Below, piece by piece: positions 16,178 to 26,112 of a stretch of 64,000 nt of DNA. The notes below the pieces were generated by a model. It saw only the letters and a program-made list of their open reading frames with translations. It had not been told where the DNA came from and made no database searches. Both the position numbers and the translations under genes were made by a program. Location of the stretch: positions 868,001 through 932,000 of the forward strand of contig JAHCKM010000004.1 in the NCBI GenBank assembly GCA_026125795.1, written 5' to 3'. The stretch comes from Burkholderiaceae bacterium. Lineage in GTDB: Bacteria > Pseudomonadota > Gammaproteobacteria > Burkholderiales > Burkholderiaceae_C. Each line of letters opens with the position of its first letter. Within the stretch, counting starts at the first letter, position 1.

Positions 16178-17455
16178 TCAGAACAGCGCGTTGGGCAGCA
16201 CCAGCGAGACCCAGGGCACGTAGGTCACGATCAGCAGGAACAGCAGCAGCACCGCGGTCCACGGCAGCGCCGCGCGCGCCACCTGCATGATCGACATGCC
16301 GGTGATGCCGGTGGTGACGAACAGGTTCAAGCCGATCGGCGGCGTGACCATGCCGATCTCGAGGTTCACGACCATGATGATGCCGAGGTGGACCGGGTCG
16401 ATGCCCAGCTGCGTGGCGATCGGGAACAGGATCGGCGCCAGGATCAGGATGATGCCGGTGGGCTCCATGAACATGCCGGCCACCAGCAGCAGCAGGTTGA
16501 CCACCAGCAGGAACTGCCAGTCGGTCATGCCCGAGCCGATGATCGCCTCGGCGATCTGCTGCGGGATGCGCTCGGTGGTCAGCACGTGCGCGAACAGCAG
16601 CGCGTTGGCCACGATGAACATCAGCATCACCGTCACCTTGGCGGCATCGCGCAGCACGCGCGGCACATCGGTCAGGCCGATGTCGCGGTAAACGAAGACC
16701 GCGATCACGAATGCGTAGACGGCGGCCACCGCGGCCGCCTCGGTGGGCGTGAACACGCCGCCGTAGATGCCGCCCAGGATGATCGCGATCAGCAGCAGGC
16801 CCCACAGCGAATCGCGCCCCGAGCGCAGCACCTCGCGGAGCGGCGCACGCTGCTGGGACTGCAGCCGCACCGTGCCCGCGCGCAGGTAGATCGCCGCCAT
16901 CAGCATCAGCCCGAGCAGGATGCCCGGGATCACACCGGCCATGAACAGCTTGCCGACCGAGGTCTCGGTGGCGGCCGCGTAGACGACCATCACGATCGAC
17001 GGCGGGATCAGGATGCCGAGCGTGCCGGCGTTGCAGATCACGCCGGCGGCAAACGGCATCGGGTAGCCGGCGCGCACCATGCCGCCGATCACGATCGATC
17101 CCACCGCCACCACGGTGGCGGGCGACGAGCCCGACACCGCGGCAAACAGCATGCACGCCATCACCGAGGCCATGGCCAGCCCGCCGCGCAGGTGGCCGAT
17201 GCAGGCGTTGGCAAAGCGGATCATGCGGCGCGCCACGCCGCCGGTGGTGAGGAAGGTGCCGCCGAGGATGAAGAACGGGATCGCCAGCAGCGTGTAGTGC
17301 TCCGAGGTCTCGAACAGCTTGAGCGCCAGCGAGGCCATCGAGTCCTGCGCGAACAGCAGGATCGTGATCAGCGACGACAGCCCGAGCGCCACCGCCACCG
17401 GCACGCCGATCAGCATCAGCACGAACAGCGCGATGAACAGCGTGGCGATCGTCAC
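16178..17455 (-). CDS. dctM: TRAP transporter large permease (DctM type)
   Basis: A 425-residue integral membrane protein with about 12 hydrophobic segments from residue 1 to the end. It carries the TRAP large-subunit blocks: FFILGGTFLTTGGVARR, the SGSSPATVVAVG loop, LIPPSIVMVVY and the C-terminal MVTPPIGLNLFV. It couples sodium-driven uptake to the DctP receptor. The GTG at 17455 is chosen because it overlaps the dctQ stop (GTGA) and begins directly with the first helix. Last gene of dctP-dctQ-dctM. Confidence 0.92.
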   Translation of the reverse strand: MTIATLFIALFVLMLIGVPVAVALGLSSLITILLFAQDSMASLALKLFETSEHYTLLAIPFFILGGTFLTTGGVARRMIRFANACIGHLRGGLAMASVMACMLFAAVSGSSPATVVAVGSIVIGGMVRAGYPMPFAAGVICNAGTLGILIPPSIVMVVYAAATETSVGKLFMAGVIPGILLGLMLMAAIYLRAGTVRLQSQQRAPLREVLRSGRDSLWGLLLIAIILGGIYGGVFTPTEAAAVAAVYAFVIAVFVYRDIGLTDVPRVLRDAAKVTVMLMFIVANALLFAHVLTTERIPQQIAEAIIGSGMTDWQFLLVVNLLLLVAGMFMEPTGIILILAPILFPIATQLGIDPVHLGIIMVVNLEIGMVTPPIGLNLFVTTGITGMSIMQVARAALPWTAVLLLFLLIVTYVPWVSLVLPNALF

Positions 17456-17997
17456 GGCGCGGCCGCCCCGCGCGAGCCGTTGGCATCGGCCGCCTTGAGC
17501 TTGAGCGCATCGCGCGCCTCGTCGCCCAGCAGGTGCACGTCGTCGCCGCGCAGCATGCGCCACAGCACCGACGCGAAGCGCAGCCCGAGCAGCGCGAAGC
17601 CCAGCGGCAGCACCAGCCGCGGGATCCATTGCTCGATCGGCAGGTCCTGCATCAGGATGCCCACGTCATGCATCTTGCGCACGTACGTCACGCCGCCCAC
17701 CATCACCAGCACGGCGTAAGCGATGCAGGCCGCCGCCGCGACCACGCCCACCGCACGCGCCGCGCGCGGTCCGAGGTGGCGCACCAGCGCGTCGACGCCG
17801 ATGTGCGCGCCGACGCGCACGCCGTACGACATGCCGAGGAAGATCAGCCATGCGAACAGCACGCCGGTGAGTTCCAGCGCCCACACGAAGCTGTAGTTGA
17901 AGACGTAGCGCGCCACCACCTGCATGAAGGTGATCAGCGTCATCGCCGCCAGCAGCAGCGCGACCAAGACCTCTTCGACGTGCTCGAACCAGCGCAT
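17452..17997 (-). CDS. dctQ: TRAP transporter small permease (DctQ type)
   Basis: A 181-residue protein with four membrane helices (about 8-30, 40-62, 80-105 and 125-150), the DctQ layout. It contains FMQVVARYVFNYSFVWALELTGVLFAW-type features: the aromatic WALE motif and the GAHIGVD loop. It links DctP and DctM. The ATG at 17997 is chosen because it begins just before the first helix; an in-frame ATG ten codons upstream is possible but lies against the terminator-like hairpin. Its stop overlaps the dctM start. Confidence 0.88.
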   Translation of the reverse strand: MRWFEHVEEVLVALLLAAMTLITFMQVVARYVFNYSFVWALELTGVLFAWLIFLGMSYGVRVGAHIGVDALVRHLGPRAARAVGVVAAAACIAYAVLVMVGGVTYVRKMHDVGILMQDLPIEQWIPRLVLPLGFALLGLRFASVLWRMLRGDDVHLLGDEARDALKLKAADANGSRGAAAP

Positions 17998-18008
17998 GGA
18001 TGGCCCCC

Positions 18009-18036
18009 AAACAAAAGGCCCGGGCATGGCCGGGCC
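18009..18036 (-). terminator. Terminator/attenuator between dctP and dctQ
   Basis: On the minus strand GGCCCGG-CCATGC-CCGGGCC (18036-18017) forms a 7-bp GC stem with a 6-base loop, followed immediately by TTTTGTTT. It lies after the dctP stop and before dctQ, so it would reduce transcription into the permease genes and raise the receptor-to-permease ratio. Confidence 0.7.
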
Positions 18037-18052
18037 GCGGCGCGATGCGCGA

Positions 18053-19168
<1,116 letters not shown>

Positions 19169-19208
19169 TCAGCGTTGCTACTAGCTGCGCCGATGAATTG
19201 GTACAAAC

Positions 19209-19817
19209 CTACCCCTTGGCTGCCGCCTCGCGCACGAAATCGAGCCGGTCCTGGCCGAAGAACATCTCGTCGCCCACGAAGCAGGTGGGGGCGCCGAACA
19301 CGCCGCGCGCCACCGCCGCGTCGGTGTTGGCGATCAGCCGGGCCTTGACCTCGGCGTCGGCCACCAGCGACTGGAACTGCACGGGATCAAAGCCGGCGGC
19401 GCCGAGCGTGGCCGCCAGCACGGCGGCATCGCCCAGGTTGGCCGGCTCGACCCACATGGCGTGGAACATCGCGTCCACATACGGCATGAAGCGCTCGGGC
19501 TGCCGCATCTGCAGGCCGACCGCACCGCGCATCAGCGTGAGCGTGTTGATCGGAAAGTGCGGGTTGAACGTGAAAGGCACGCCGTAGCGGCGCGCGAAGC
19601 GTGCGAGGTCGCCGCCCATCCAGCGGCCCTTGGCCGGCACCATCACCGGGCTCTGGTTGCCGGTGGCCTTGAACACGCCGCCGAGCAGCATCGGCATGTA
19701 GCGGGTGGGCACGCCGGTGTCGGCCGCCAACCGGGGCATCTGGGTGTGCGCCAGGTAGGTGGTCGGGCTGCCGAAGTCGAACCAGAACTCGATCGCGGGC
19801 CTGATGGCGTCGGACAT
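19209..19817 (-). CDS. 2-hydroxychromene-2-carboxylate isomerase/DsbA-like protein
   Basis: A 202-residue DsbA-fold thioredoxin-like protein lacking a CxxC. The glutathione-site segment FWFDFGSPTTYLAHTQ has the catalytic Ser of the hydroxychromene-carboxylate isomerase/kappa-GST group; GAPTCFVGDEMFFGQDRLDFV is the typical C-terminal cis-Pro block. Such enzymes isomerise aromatic ring-fission products in a glutathione-dependent way, but many are of unknown substrate. AAGGAG precedes the ATG at 19817. It diverges from the glycan locus by 48 bases. Confidence 0.87.
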   Translation of the reverse strand: MSDAIRPAIEFWFDFGSPTTYLAHTQMPRLAADTGVPTRYMPMLLGGVFKATGNQSPVMVPAKGRWMGGDLARFARRYGVPFTFNPHFPINTLTLMRGAVGLQMRQPERFMPYVDAMFHAMWVEPANLGDAAVLAATLGAAGFDPVQFQSLVADAEVKARLIANTDAAVARGVFGAPTCFVGDEMFFGQDRLDFVREAAAKG

Positions 19818-19865
19818 GGGGGCTCCTTTCGGTGCCGCCGATCGTAGCGGGTAAGCTCGCTGCCG

Positions 19866-20606
19866 ATGAGCACCACCGAGCACGGCATGCCGCCGACAAG
19901 CCTTGTGAAGAGGGTGGCCATCGTCCAGTCCAACTACATCCCGTGGAAGGGCTACTTCGACCTCATCGCGCGGGTCGACGAGTTCATTCTGTACGACGAC
20001 ATGCAGTTCACGCGCCGGGACTGGCGCAACCGCAACCAGATCAAGACACCGCAGGGCGTGCAATGGCTGACGGTGCCGGTCCAGGTCAAGGGCAAGTACC
20101 ACCAGAGCATCCGCGAAACCCAGGTCGACGGGCGCGACTGGGCGGCCTCGCACTGGAAGTCTCTGGTGGCCAACTACCGCCGCGCCCCGCACTTCCAGGA
20201 TCTGGCCGGCCTGCTGGAGCCGATCTACCTGGGCTACGAGAGCGGCAGCCTGTCGGTGCTCAACCGCACGCTGATCGAGCGGGTGTGCGGCTACCTGGGC
20301 ATCACCACCAGGATCAGCAACTCATGGGACTACCAGTTGCTCCCCGGAAAGACCGAGCGGCTGGCCGATCTGTGTCGCCAGGCCGGCGGCCGCGAGTACG
20401 TGTCGGGCCCGTCGGCCAAGGACTACATCGACGAGCAGGTCTTTGCCGATCGCGGCATCCAGCTCACCTGGTTCGACTACCAGGGCTATCCGGAATATCC
20501 TCAGTTGTGGGGCGAGTTCGTTCACGGGGTCTCGATCGTCGATCTGCTGTTCAACTGCGGGCCGTCGTCGGCGCAGTACATGAGGTACGTGCGGGCCCCG
20601 CGCTAG
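19866..20606 (+). CDS. WbqC-family protein
   Basis: A 246-residue protein with the WbqC signature: [18 protein letters not shown] at residues 17-34, [19 protein letters not shown], then WLTVPV and the C-terminal YPEYPQLWG plus [11 protein letters not shown]. The family is found in O-antigen and other glycan clusters and is thought to act on sugar or acyl-thioester intermediates; the reaction is not established. It is the first gene of a plus-strand glycan locus. The ATG at 19866 lacks a strong ribosome-binding site; an internal ATG at 19887 is an alternative. Confidence 0.88.
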   Translation: MSTTEHGMPPTSLVKRVAIVQSNYIPWKGYFDLIARVDEFILYDDMQFTRRDWRNRNQIKTPQGVQWLTVPVQVKGKYHQSIRETQVDGRDWAASHWKSLVANYRRAPHFQDLAGLLEPIYLGYESGSLSVLNRTLIERVCGYLGITTRISNSWDYQLLPGKTERLADLCRQAGGREYVSGPSAKDYIDEQVFADRGIQLTWFDYQGYPEYPQLWGEFVHGVSIVDLLFNCGPSSAQYMRYVRAPR

Positions 20607-20646
20607 CGGCCCACCGCAGCCGACTCACCACCCCATTCACGTCGTC

Positions 20647-21294
20647 ATGCCGCCGATGAATCCGTCCGATCTGAAGTCGATTCACACAGACGTCGCGAAA
20701 TACTATTCGGACAAGCTGCACCAGCACGGCGACACGCCGCGCGGTGTGGACTGGAACGGCGAGCAAGGGCAGGTGCTGCGCTTTGCGCAACTGTTGCGCG
20801 TGGTGGATCTCGCGACCGCGTACTCGATCAACGACCTCGGCTGCGGCTATGGCGCGATGGTCCCGTACCTGCAGGCCGCGGGGGGCCGCTTCAGCTACCA
20901 CGGCTACGATGTGGCCGAAGACATGGTCCTGGCCGCGCGCAGGCGCCACGCCGGCGCGCCGAACGTGGACTTCCATGTCGCCGCCGTGCCGACCCTGGAG
21001 GCCGACTACGGCGTGGCCAGCGGCATCTTCAACGTGCGGCTGGGCCACACCGACGCCGGATGGATGGATTACATCCGGTCCACGCTGGAGGCGATGAACC
21101 AGACCAGCCGGCGCGGCTTCGCCTTCAACTGCCTGACGTCGTACTCCGATGCCCACCGGATGCAGGACTATCTCTTCTACGCCGATCCATGCGCCTTGTT
21201 CGATCTGTGCAAGCGCAGCTACTCGCGAAACGTGAGCCTGCTGCACGACTACGACCTCTATGAGTTCACCATCCTCGTCAGGAAAGCCGCATGA
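20647..21294 (+). CDS. SAM-dependent methyltransferase (class I)
   Basis: A 215-residue class I methyltransferase. Motif I is INDLGCGYGAM (about 62-72), followed by YHGYDVAEDMV as the acidic strand 2 and FNVRLGHTD as motif-IV-like. No substrate domain is recognisable, and the late part (RRGFAFNCLTSYSDA) resembles methyltransferases in glycan and lipoprotein clusters. Its last four bases overlap the start of the acyltransferase gene, tying it to the glycan locus. It may methylate a sugar in that pathway; this is inferred from location. Confidence 0.85.
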   Translation: MPPMNPSDLKSIHTDVAKYYSDKLHQHGDTPRGVDWNGEQGQVLRFAQLLRVVDLATAYSINDLGCGYGAMVPYLQAAGGRFSYHGYDVAEDMVLAARRRHAGAPNVDFHVAAVPTLEADYGVASGIFNVRLGHTDAGWMDYIRSTLEAMNQTSRRGFAFNCLTSYSDAHRMQDYLFYADPCALFDLCKRSYSRNVSLLHDYDLYEFTILVRKAA

Positions 21295-21956
21295 CTGCAC
21301 CGCTGGTGATCTTCGGCGCCGGTGACATCGCGCAACTCGCGCACCACTGCTTCACGCGCCAGTCGAGCCGGCAGGTGGTGGCTTTCACGGTGGATCGGCA
21401 GTACCTGGACGCGCCCACGTTCAACGAGCTGCCCGTGGTGGCCTTCGAAGAGCTGGCGCAGCGTTACCCGCCGGCGCAGCACGAGCTCTTCATCGCACTC
21501 AGCTACTCCAAGCTCAACCAGCTGCGCAAGGAGAAGTACCTGGCGGCCAAGGCCATGGGCTACCGGCTCGCCAGCTTCATCAGTCCCAGGGCCACGGTGC
21601 TCAATGACGGGCGCATCGGCGACAACTGCTTCATCTTCGAGGACAACACGATCCAGCCCTTCGTCACCATCGGCAACAACGTCACGCTGTGGAGCGGCAA
21701 CCACATCGGCCACCATTCGACGATCAAGGATCACTGCTTCATCGCCTCGCACGTGGTGGTTTCGGGCGGCGTGGAGATCGGCGAATGCACGTTCGTCGGC
21801 GTCAACGCCACGTTGCGCGACCACATCAAGATCGGCGAGCGCTGTGTCATCGGCGCCGGCGCACTGCTGCTGGACGACGCCGCGCCCGAGGGCGTGTACA
21901 TCGGCGCAGCCACCGAGCGGTCCAAGGTGCCCAGCAGCAGGCTGAGAAGGATATGA
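21291..21956 (+). CDS. NeuD/PglD-like sugar O-/N-acyltransferase (left-handed beta-helix)
   Basis: A 221-residue protein. The N terminus LVIFGAGDIAQLAHHCF is the Rossmann-like sugar-nucleotide domain of NeuD/PglD proteins; from about residue 95 hexapeptide repeats build a left-handed beta-helix (ATVLNDGRIGDNCFI, NNVTLWSGNHIGHHSTI, VVSGGVEIGECTFVG). These enzymes acylate a sugar with an acyl-CoA. Next to a WecE-like aminotransferase the likely job is N-acylation of the new 4-amino group, as PglD does. It overlaps both neighbours by four bases. Confidence 0.88.
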   Translation: MTAPLVIFGAGDIAQLAHHCFTRQSSRQVVAFTVDRQYLDAPTFNELPVVAFEELAQRYPPAQHELFIALSYSKLNQLRKEKYLAAKAMGYRLASFISPRATVLNDGRIGDNCFIFEDNTIQPFVTIGNNVTLWSGNHIGHHSTIKDHCFIASHVVVSGGVEIGECTFVGVNATLRDHIKIGERCVIGAGALLLDDAAPEGVYIGAATERSKVPSSRLRRI

Positions 21957-22870
21957 GCGGGCGCTGGCGCAGGCTGGGCAAGGTCTTCGAGCCTCGCGGC
22001 GAGCGGCCATGGATGCAGACGCACGCGGCCGTGCCGATCGCCGAGCACCTGCAAGGCGACTTCTTCAAGGTCTATTTCAGCTCGCGAGATCCGCAGCGTC
22101 GGTCGCACACCGGCTTTGTCGTCATCGACATCAACCGTCCCGATGTCGTGCTGGACCTGAGCGCCGCGCCCGTGCTGTCGCCCGGCGAGCTGGGCACGTT
22201 CGATGACAGCGGCGCCATGGCCACCTGGCTGGTCAAGCAAGAGGGCCGATCGTGGCTCTACTACATCGGCTGGAACCTTGGCGTCACGGTGCCGTTTCGC
22301 AATGCCATCGGCCTGGCGGTTTCGCACGATGGCGTCAACTACGCGCGCCGTGCCAAGGGTCCGATCGTCGACCGCTCGATGGACGAGCCGCATTTCTGCG
22401 CCAGCTGCTGCGTGGTGGCTCAGCCGGACGCGTGGAGAATGTGGTACCTGTCATGCACCGGCTGGTCATTGCAGCAGGGCCAGCCGATGCACCACTACCA
22501 CATCAAGTACGCCGAGTCCGATGACGGCATCCATTGGCGACGCAACGGCGACGTTGCGATCGACTATCGCAACGACCAGGAGACCGCCATCTCGCGTCCC
22601 TCGGTGGTGCAGGACGCCGATGCATGGCGCATGTGGTATTCGTTTCGCGGGCAGGCCTACCGCATCGGGTATGCCGAATCCGATGACGGCAAGGTCTGGC
22701 GCCGACAGGATCGGCAGGTGGGGCTCGACGTCGCCGCATCGGGCTGGGACTCGGAGATGATCGAATACCCCTTCGTGTTCGACCACGGCGGACAGCGCTT
22801 CATGCTCTACAACGGCAACGGCTATGGCCGCAGCGGCTTTGGCCTGGCCGTGCAGGAGGGGCGCAGATGA
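21953..22870 (+). CDS. Five-bladed beta-propeller glycosidase-like protein (GH43/GH32-like)
   Basis: A 305-residue protein with no signal peptide. Repeated blade motifs include AWRMWYLSC, IKYAESDDGIHWRR, AWRMWYSFRG, IGYAESDDGKVWRR and FMLYNGNGYG, which match the predicted glycosidases of the GH43/GH32-like propeller class found in polysaccharide clusters. Whether it hydrolyses, phosphorolyses or only binds glycans is unknown. ATGA overlaps on both sides (21953-21956 and 22867-22870) place it firmly in the glycan operon. A cytoplasmic propeller in a biosynthetic locus is unusual. Confidence 0.75.
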   Translation: MSGRWRRLGKVFEPRGERPWMQTHAAVPIAEHLQGDFFKVYFSSRDPQRRSHTGFVVIDINRPDVVLDLSAAPVLSPGELGTFDDSGAMATWLVKQEGRSWLYYIGWNLGVTVPFRNAIGLAVSHDGVNYARRAKGPIVDRSMDEPHFCASCCVVAQPDAWRMWYLSCTGWSLQQGQPMHHYHIKYAESDDGIHWRRNGDVAIDYRNDQETAISRPSVVQDADAWRMWYSFRGQAYRIGYAESDDGKVWRRQDRQVGLDVAASGWDSEMIEYPFVFDHGGQRFMLYNGNGYGRSGFGLAVQEGRR

Positions 22871-24015
22871 GTCCGCAAGCACAGCCGGTGCCGGTGCGCA
22901 TCCCGTTCAACAAGCCGTACATGACCGGCAAGGAGCTGTGGAACATCGCGCAGGCGCACACCAACCTGCACCTGGCCGGCGACGGCGAGTTCACCCGGCG
23001 CTGCCATGCCTGGCTGGAGCGCGCGCCGCAGGTGCACAAGGCGTTGCTGACGCACTCGTGCACGGCCGCGCTGGAGATGGCGGCGCTGCTGGCCGACATC
23101 CGCCCGGGCGACGAGGTGATCATGCCGTCGTACACCTTCGTCTCCACGGCCAACGCCTTCGTGCTGCGCGGCGCGGTGCCGGTGTTCGTCGACATCCGGC
23201 AAGACACGCTGAACATCGACGAGCAGCTGATCGAAGCCGCCATCACGCCCCGCACCCGCGCCATCGTGCCGGTGCACTATGCCGGCGTGGCCTGCGAGAT
23301 GGACACCATCATGGCGCTGGCGCGCCAGCGCGGCCTGCTGGTGGTGGAGGATGCCGCCCAGGGCGTGATGGCCACCTACAAGGGCCGCACGCTCGGCACG
23401 CTCGGCGCGTTGGGCGCCTATTCGTTCCACGAGACCAAGAACATCATCTCGGGCGAGGGCGGCGCCTTGCTGGTGAACGACCCGGCGTATGCGGACCGGG
23501 CCGAGATCATCCGCGAGAAGGGCACCAACCGCAGCCAGTTCTTCCGCGAGCAGGTGGACAAGTACACCTGGGTTGACACGGGCTCCTCGTATCTGCCGGG
23601 CGAGGTCATCGCGGCCTTTCTCTGGGCCCAGATGGAGGAGGCCGAATCGATCACGCGCCGGCGCATGGCGGCCTGGGAGCAGTACCACCGCGGGCTCGCC
23701 GGCCTCGAGCGCGAAGGCCTGCTGCGCCGACCGATCGTGCCGCCGGAGTGCCAGCACAACGCCCACATGTACTACATCCTGCTGCCGTCGCTGCAGGCGC
23801 GCACCGAGGTGATCCGCCGCCTGAAGCAGTCGGGCGTGAACACGGTGTTTCACTACGTGCCCTTGCACAGCGCGCCGCACGGCCTCAAGGTCGGCCGCTG
23901 CGCCGGGCCGATGACCCACACCGAGAACCTCTCCGAGCGCCTGCTGCGGCTGCCCATGTGGGTGGGTGTCGACGCGGCCGCGGTGATCGAGGCGCTGTGC
24001 CAGGCCGTCGCCTGA
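22867..24015 (+). CDS. WecE/RffA-like nucleotide-sugar 4-aminotransferase
   Basis: A 382-residue PLP enzyme of the DegT/DnrJ/EryC1 family. The PLP lysine is Lys191 in SFHETKNIISGEGGAL; Asp162 in VVEDAAQG contacts the cofactor ring. The N-terminal IPFNKPYMTGKE and LAGDGEFTRRC are typical of dTDP-4-oxo-6-deoxyglucose transaminase (WecE/RffA), which makes dTDP-4-amino-4,6-dideoxygalactose. The amino donor would be glutamate. It stands between a propeller protein and a WecF-like transferase, which fits synthesis and transfer of a 4-amino-sugar. No dTDP-sugar synthesis genes (rmlA/B) are in the window. Confidence 0.9.
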   Translation: MSPQAQPVPVRIPFNKPYMTGKELWNIAQAHTNLHLAGDGEFTRRCHAWLERAPQVHKALLTHSCTAALEMAALLADIRPGDEVIMPSYTFVSTANAFVLRGAVPVFVDIRQDTLNIDEQLIEAAITPRTRAIVPVHYAGVACEMDTIMALARQRGLLVVEDAAQGVMATYKGRTLGTLGALGAYSFHETKNIISGEGGALLVNDPAYADRAEIIREKGTNRSQFFREQVDKYTWVDTGSSYLPGEVIAAFLWAQMEEAESITRRRMAAWEQYHRGLAGLEREGLLRRPIVPPECQHNAHMYYILLPSLQARTEVIRRLKQSGVNTVFHYVPLHSAPHGLKVGRCAGPMTHTENLSERLLRLPMWVGVDAAAVIEALCQAVA

Positions 24016-24055
24016 GCATGGTCGCCGCAACGCGGCTGGGCAGCGTTGCGCCACG

Positions 24056-25222
24056 ATGAAGGTCGTTCACGTCGTCCCACGGCCCAGCATCTTCGAGCCG
24101 ACCATCCGTCAACGCGCCGATGCGCTCGGGCACGAGTGCATCTTCTATCGCTTGCGCAGCCCCAAGGGTGAGCGGACGCGCGACTTCCTCGCTCTGTATC
24201 GCGCATGCCGAGCGCTGCCCGGGCGCCTGTTCGTGTTCCACATGGTCCCGCACTGGCGCGTCCTGCTGCTCTCGCTGCTGCTGCGCGACTTTCGCTATTG
24301 CCTGCTGTACTGGGGCGAGGACTACTACGCCACGTTCTTGAGCGCGGCCGCGTTCGAGCGGCATTGCCTGCGCAAGAGCGCCTTGCTGAACCCCGCCCAC
24401 TATGGCCGCTATCGCACGTCGTGGCGCAAGGCCTACCGTCAGTTCGTCCGCCGGCGTGTCGGACTGCTGGTGCTGCGCCGCGCGGCGGCGATCGTTTCAC
24501 TGTGCCCCAAGCAGTTCCGCATCCTCCGGCACTTCCACTTCAGGGCATTTCGCCAGCCGTTGCGCACGCCGCAGTTCTGGATGCGCGGCTATGGTCACGA
24601 GATCTCCAGCTCGGGAATCGACTACGCCGCGCCGCCGCCCGGCGAGGATCTGCGCATCCTCATCTGCCACAGCGCGGCGGCCACGGTGGCGCATCGCCAG
24701 TCGCTGGACATCGCGCGGCAGTATCAGCAGCGCTGGAATGCCAACGTGACGATCTGCGGCTTCCTGTCGTATTCCGGCGGAGAGGAGGCCGACCGCGACC
24801 GGCTGGAGGCGGACCTGAAGGCACAGGCCAGCTTCGCGGCGCGCGTGCGCTTCGAGCGGGCGTTCCTCACGCCCGAGCAGCTGCGCCACGTGCTGAAGCA
24901 GGCCGACGTGGCGCTGTTCTCGTGCCTGCGCGACGAGGGCGTGAGCCTGCTGTCGCAGTTTGCGCAGATGGGCGGCCTGTTGAGCTTCAACCGGTTTTCG
25001 ATCAACCACGACTTCTTCAAGCACTACAGTCCTGCCAAGGTCTTGACGCACGAACAGTTCCTGGCATCCGAACCGCAGTCGATACGGCGGCGCCGACAGC
25101 AGCCGGCTGGCGCGCCGCCGCCGATGCTGGAGTACCGGCAACTCGGCCAGCTGGGGCTGATCGGTGGCAAGCTCGACCTGGGCGCTGCGGCGCGATCTGT
25201 CGAATCCGCGGCGCACGCCTGA
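24056..25222 (+). CDS. WecF-like (GT56) glycosyltransferase
   Basis: A 388-residue protein. By eye it parallels E. coli WecF (4-acetamidofucosyltransferase): LYWGEDYYATF corresponds to WHIWGADLYE, ILICHSAAATVAHRQSLD to ILVGNSGDRSNEHI, and ALFSCLRDEGVSLLSQFAQMG to the C-terminal donor-binding segment. WecF transfers Fuc4NAc to a lipid-linked disaccharide at the inner face of the membrane. The match with the neighbouring WecE-like enzyme supports a 4-acylamido sugar donor. The insert at about 115-165 is rich in Arg and His. The assignment is by motif only. Confidence 0.65.
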   Translation: MKVVHVVPRPSIFEPTIRQRADALGHECIFYRLRSPKGERTRDFLALYRACRALPGRLFVFHMVPHWRVLLLSLLLRDFRYCLLYWGEDYYATFLSAAAFERHCLRKSALLNPAHYGRYRTSWRKAYRQFVRRRVGLLVLRRAAAIVSLCPKQFRILRHFHFRAFRQPLRTPQFWMRGYGHEISSSGIDYAAPPPGEDLRILICHSAAATVAHRQSLDIARQYQQRWNANVTICGFLSYSGGEEADRDRLEADLKAQASFAARVRFERAFLTPEQLRHVLKQADVALFSCLRDEGVSLLSQFAQMGGLLSFNRFSINHDFFKHYSPAKVLTHEQFLASEPQSIRRRRQQPAGAPPPMLEYRQLGQLGLIGGKLDLGAAARSVESAAHA

Positions 25223-25237
25223 GGCGGAGACTCGAGC

Positions 25238-26107
25238 ATGGGCTATTCCTACAACTCCCTGGTCCGGATGGTCGATGCGAAGCACCGCTTCGCCGGCAAG
25301 GACGTGCTGACGCTGGGCAACCTGTTCCCGTTCGTCAAGCCCGGTCAGCAGGCGCCGTTGGCGGCCCGTGGCATCGACGTGTCGTTGCCGAAGGAGAAGT
25401 TCTCCTCACACCTGTTCACCCAGGTGCTGGGCGCGCGGTCGTACCAGTCGCTCGACGTGAGCGACTACCAGGGCTCGGAGATCATCGCCAACCTGAATCA
25501 TCCGTTGCCGCCGGAACATCGCGGCCGCTACGACGTGGTGGTCGATGCGGGGACGCTCGAGCATCTGGCCAACCTCTCCACCGCGCTGGAGAACATCTTC
25601 GGGCTGCTCAGGCCGGGCGGGATCTACTACTTCGGCGTGCCCTGCAACAACTGGGTGGACCACGGGTTCTTCCAGTTCTCGCCCACGTTCTTTCGCGACC
25701 TTTGCATCGACAACCCCGGTCTGGTCCTGGATGACCTGTACCTGGGCACGGAAGACCGGTACTACGACTACGCGGCCCAGAGCCCGGCTTTCCTGCGGGC
25801 GCTGCTGGCGTCGCGGCACAAGCTCAACGTGCTGGGCATCATCCGCAAGCAAGGCGAGCAGCTGCAGCTGGACCTCACACAGTCCAAGTACCGATCGCTG
25901 CATGCGGGCGCAGCCCCGGCACAGCCGGCGCTGCGCAAGCCGGCGCACCGGCGCCTGCTGCGGGCCGTGCGCAGCGGCATTTCGTCGTGGCTGTCGCAGA
26001 CCGCGCTGATCCCTCTGGGTGTCAAGGAGCGCGTGTCGAACGGCCTGTACCGGATGAAGATGCGGCGCCGGCAGCGGCGCCAGCTGGCGGCCGCGCAACG
26101 ACACTGA
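25238..26107 (+). CDS. Methyltransferase-like protein of the glycan locus
   Basis: A 289-residue protein. DVVVDAGTLEHLANLSTALENI then GLLRPGGIYYFGVPCNNW is the strand-4 to strand-5 region of class I methyltransferases, but the glycine-rich motif I is only weakly visible (KDVLTLGNLFPF). The C-terminal 60 residues are very basic (RRLLRAVRSG, then MKMRRRQRRQ), suggesting contact with membrane or polyanion. It starts 15 bases after the glycosyltransferase with GGCGGAG before the ATG. It probably modifies the same glycan; the acceptor is unknown. Confidence 0.7.
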   Translation: MGYSYNSLVRMVDAKHRFAGKDVLTLGNLFPFVKPGQQAPLAARGIDVSLPKEKFSSHLFTQVLGARSYQSLDVSDYQGSEIIANLNHPLPPEHRGRYDVVVDAGTLEHLANLSTALENIFGLLRPGGIYYFGVPCNNWVDHGFFQFSPTFFRDLCIDNPGLVLDDLYLGTEDRYYDYAAQSPAFLRALLASRHKLNVLGIIRKQGEQLQLDLTQSKYRSLHAGAAPAQPALRKPAHRRLLRAVRSGISSWLSQTALIPLGVKERVSNGLYRMKMRRRQRRQLAAAQRH

Positions 26108-26112
26108 AACAC

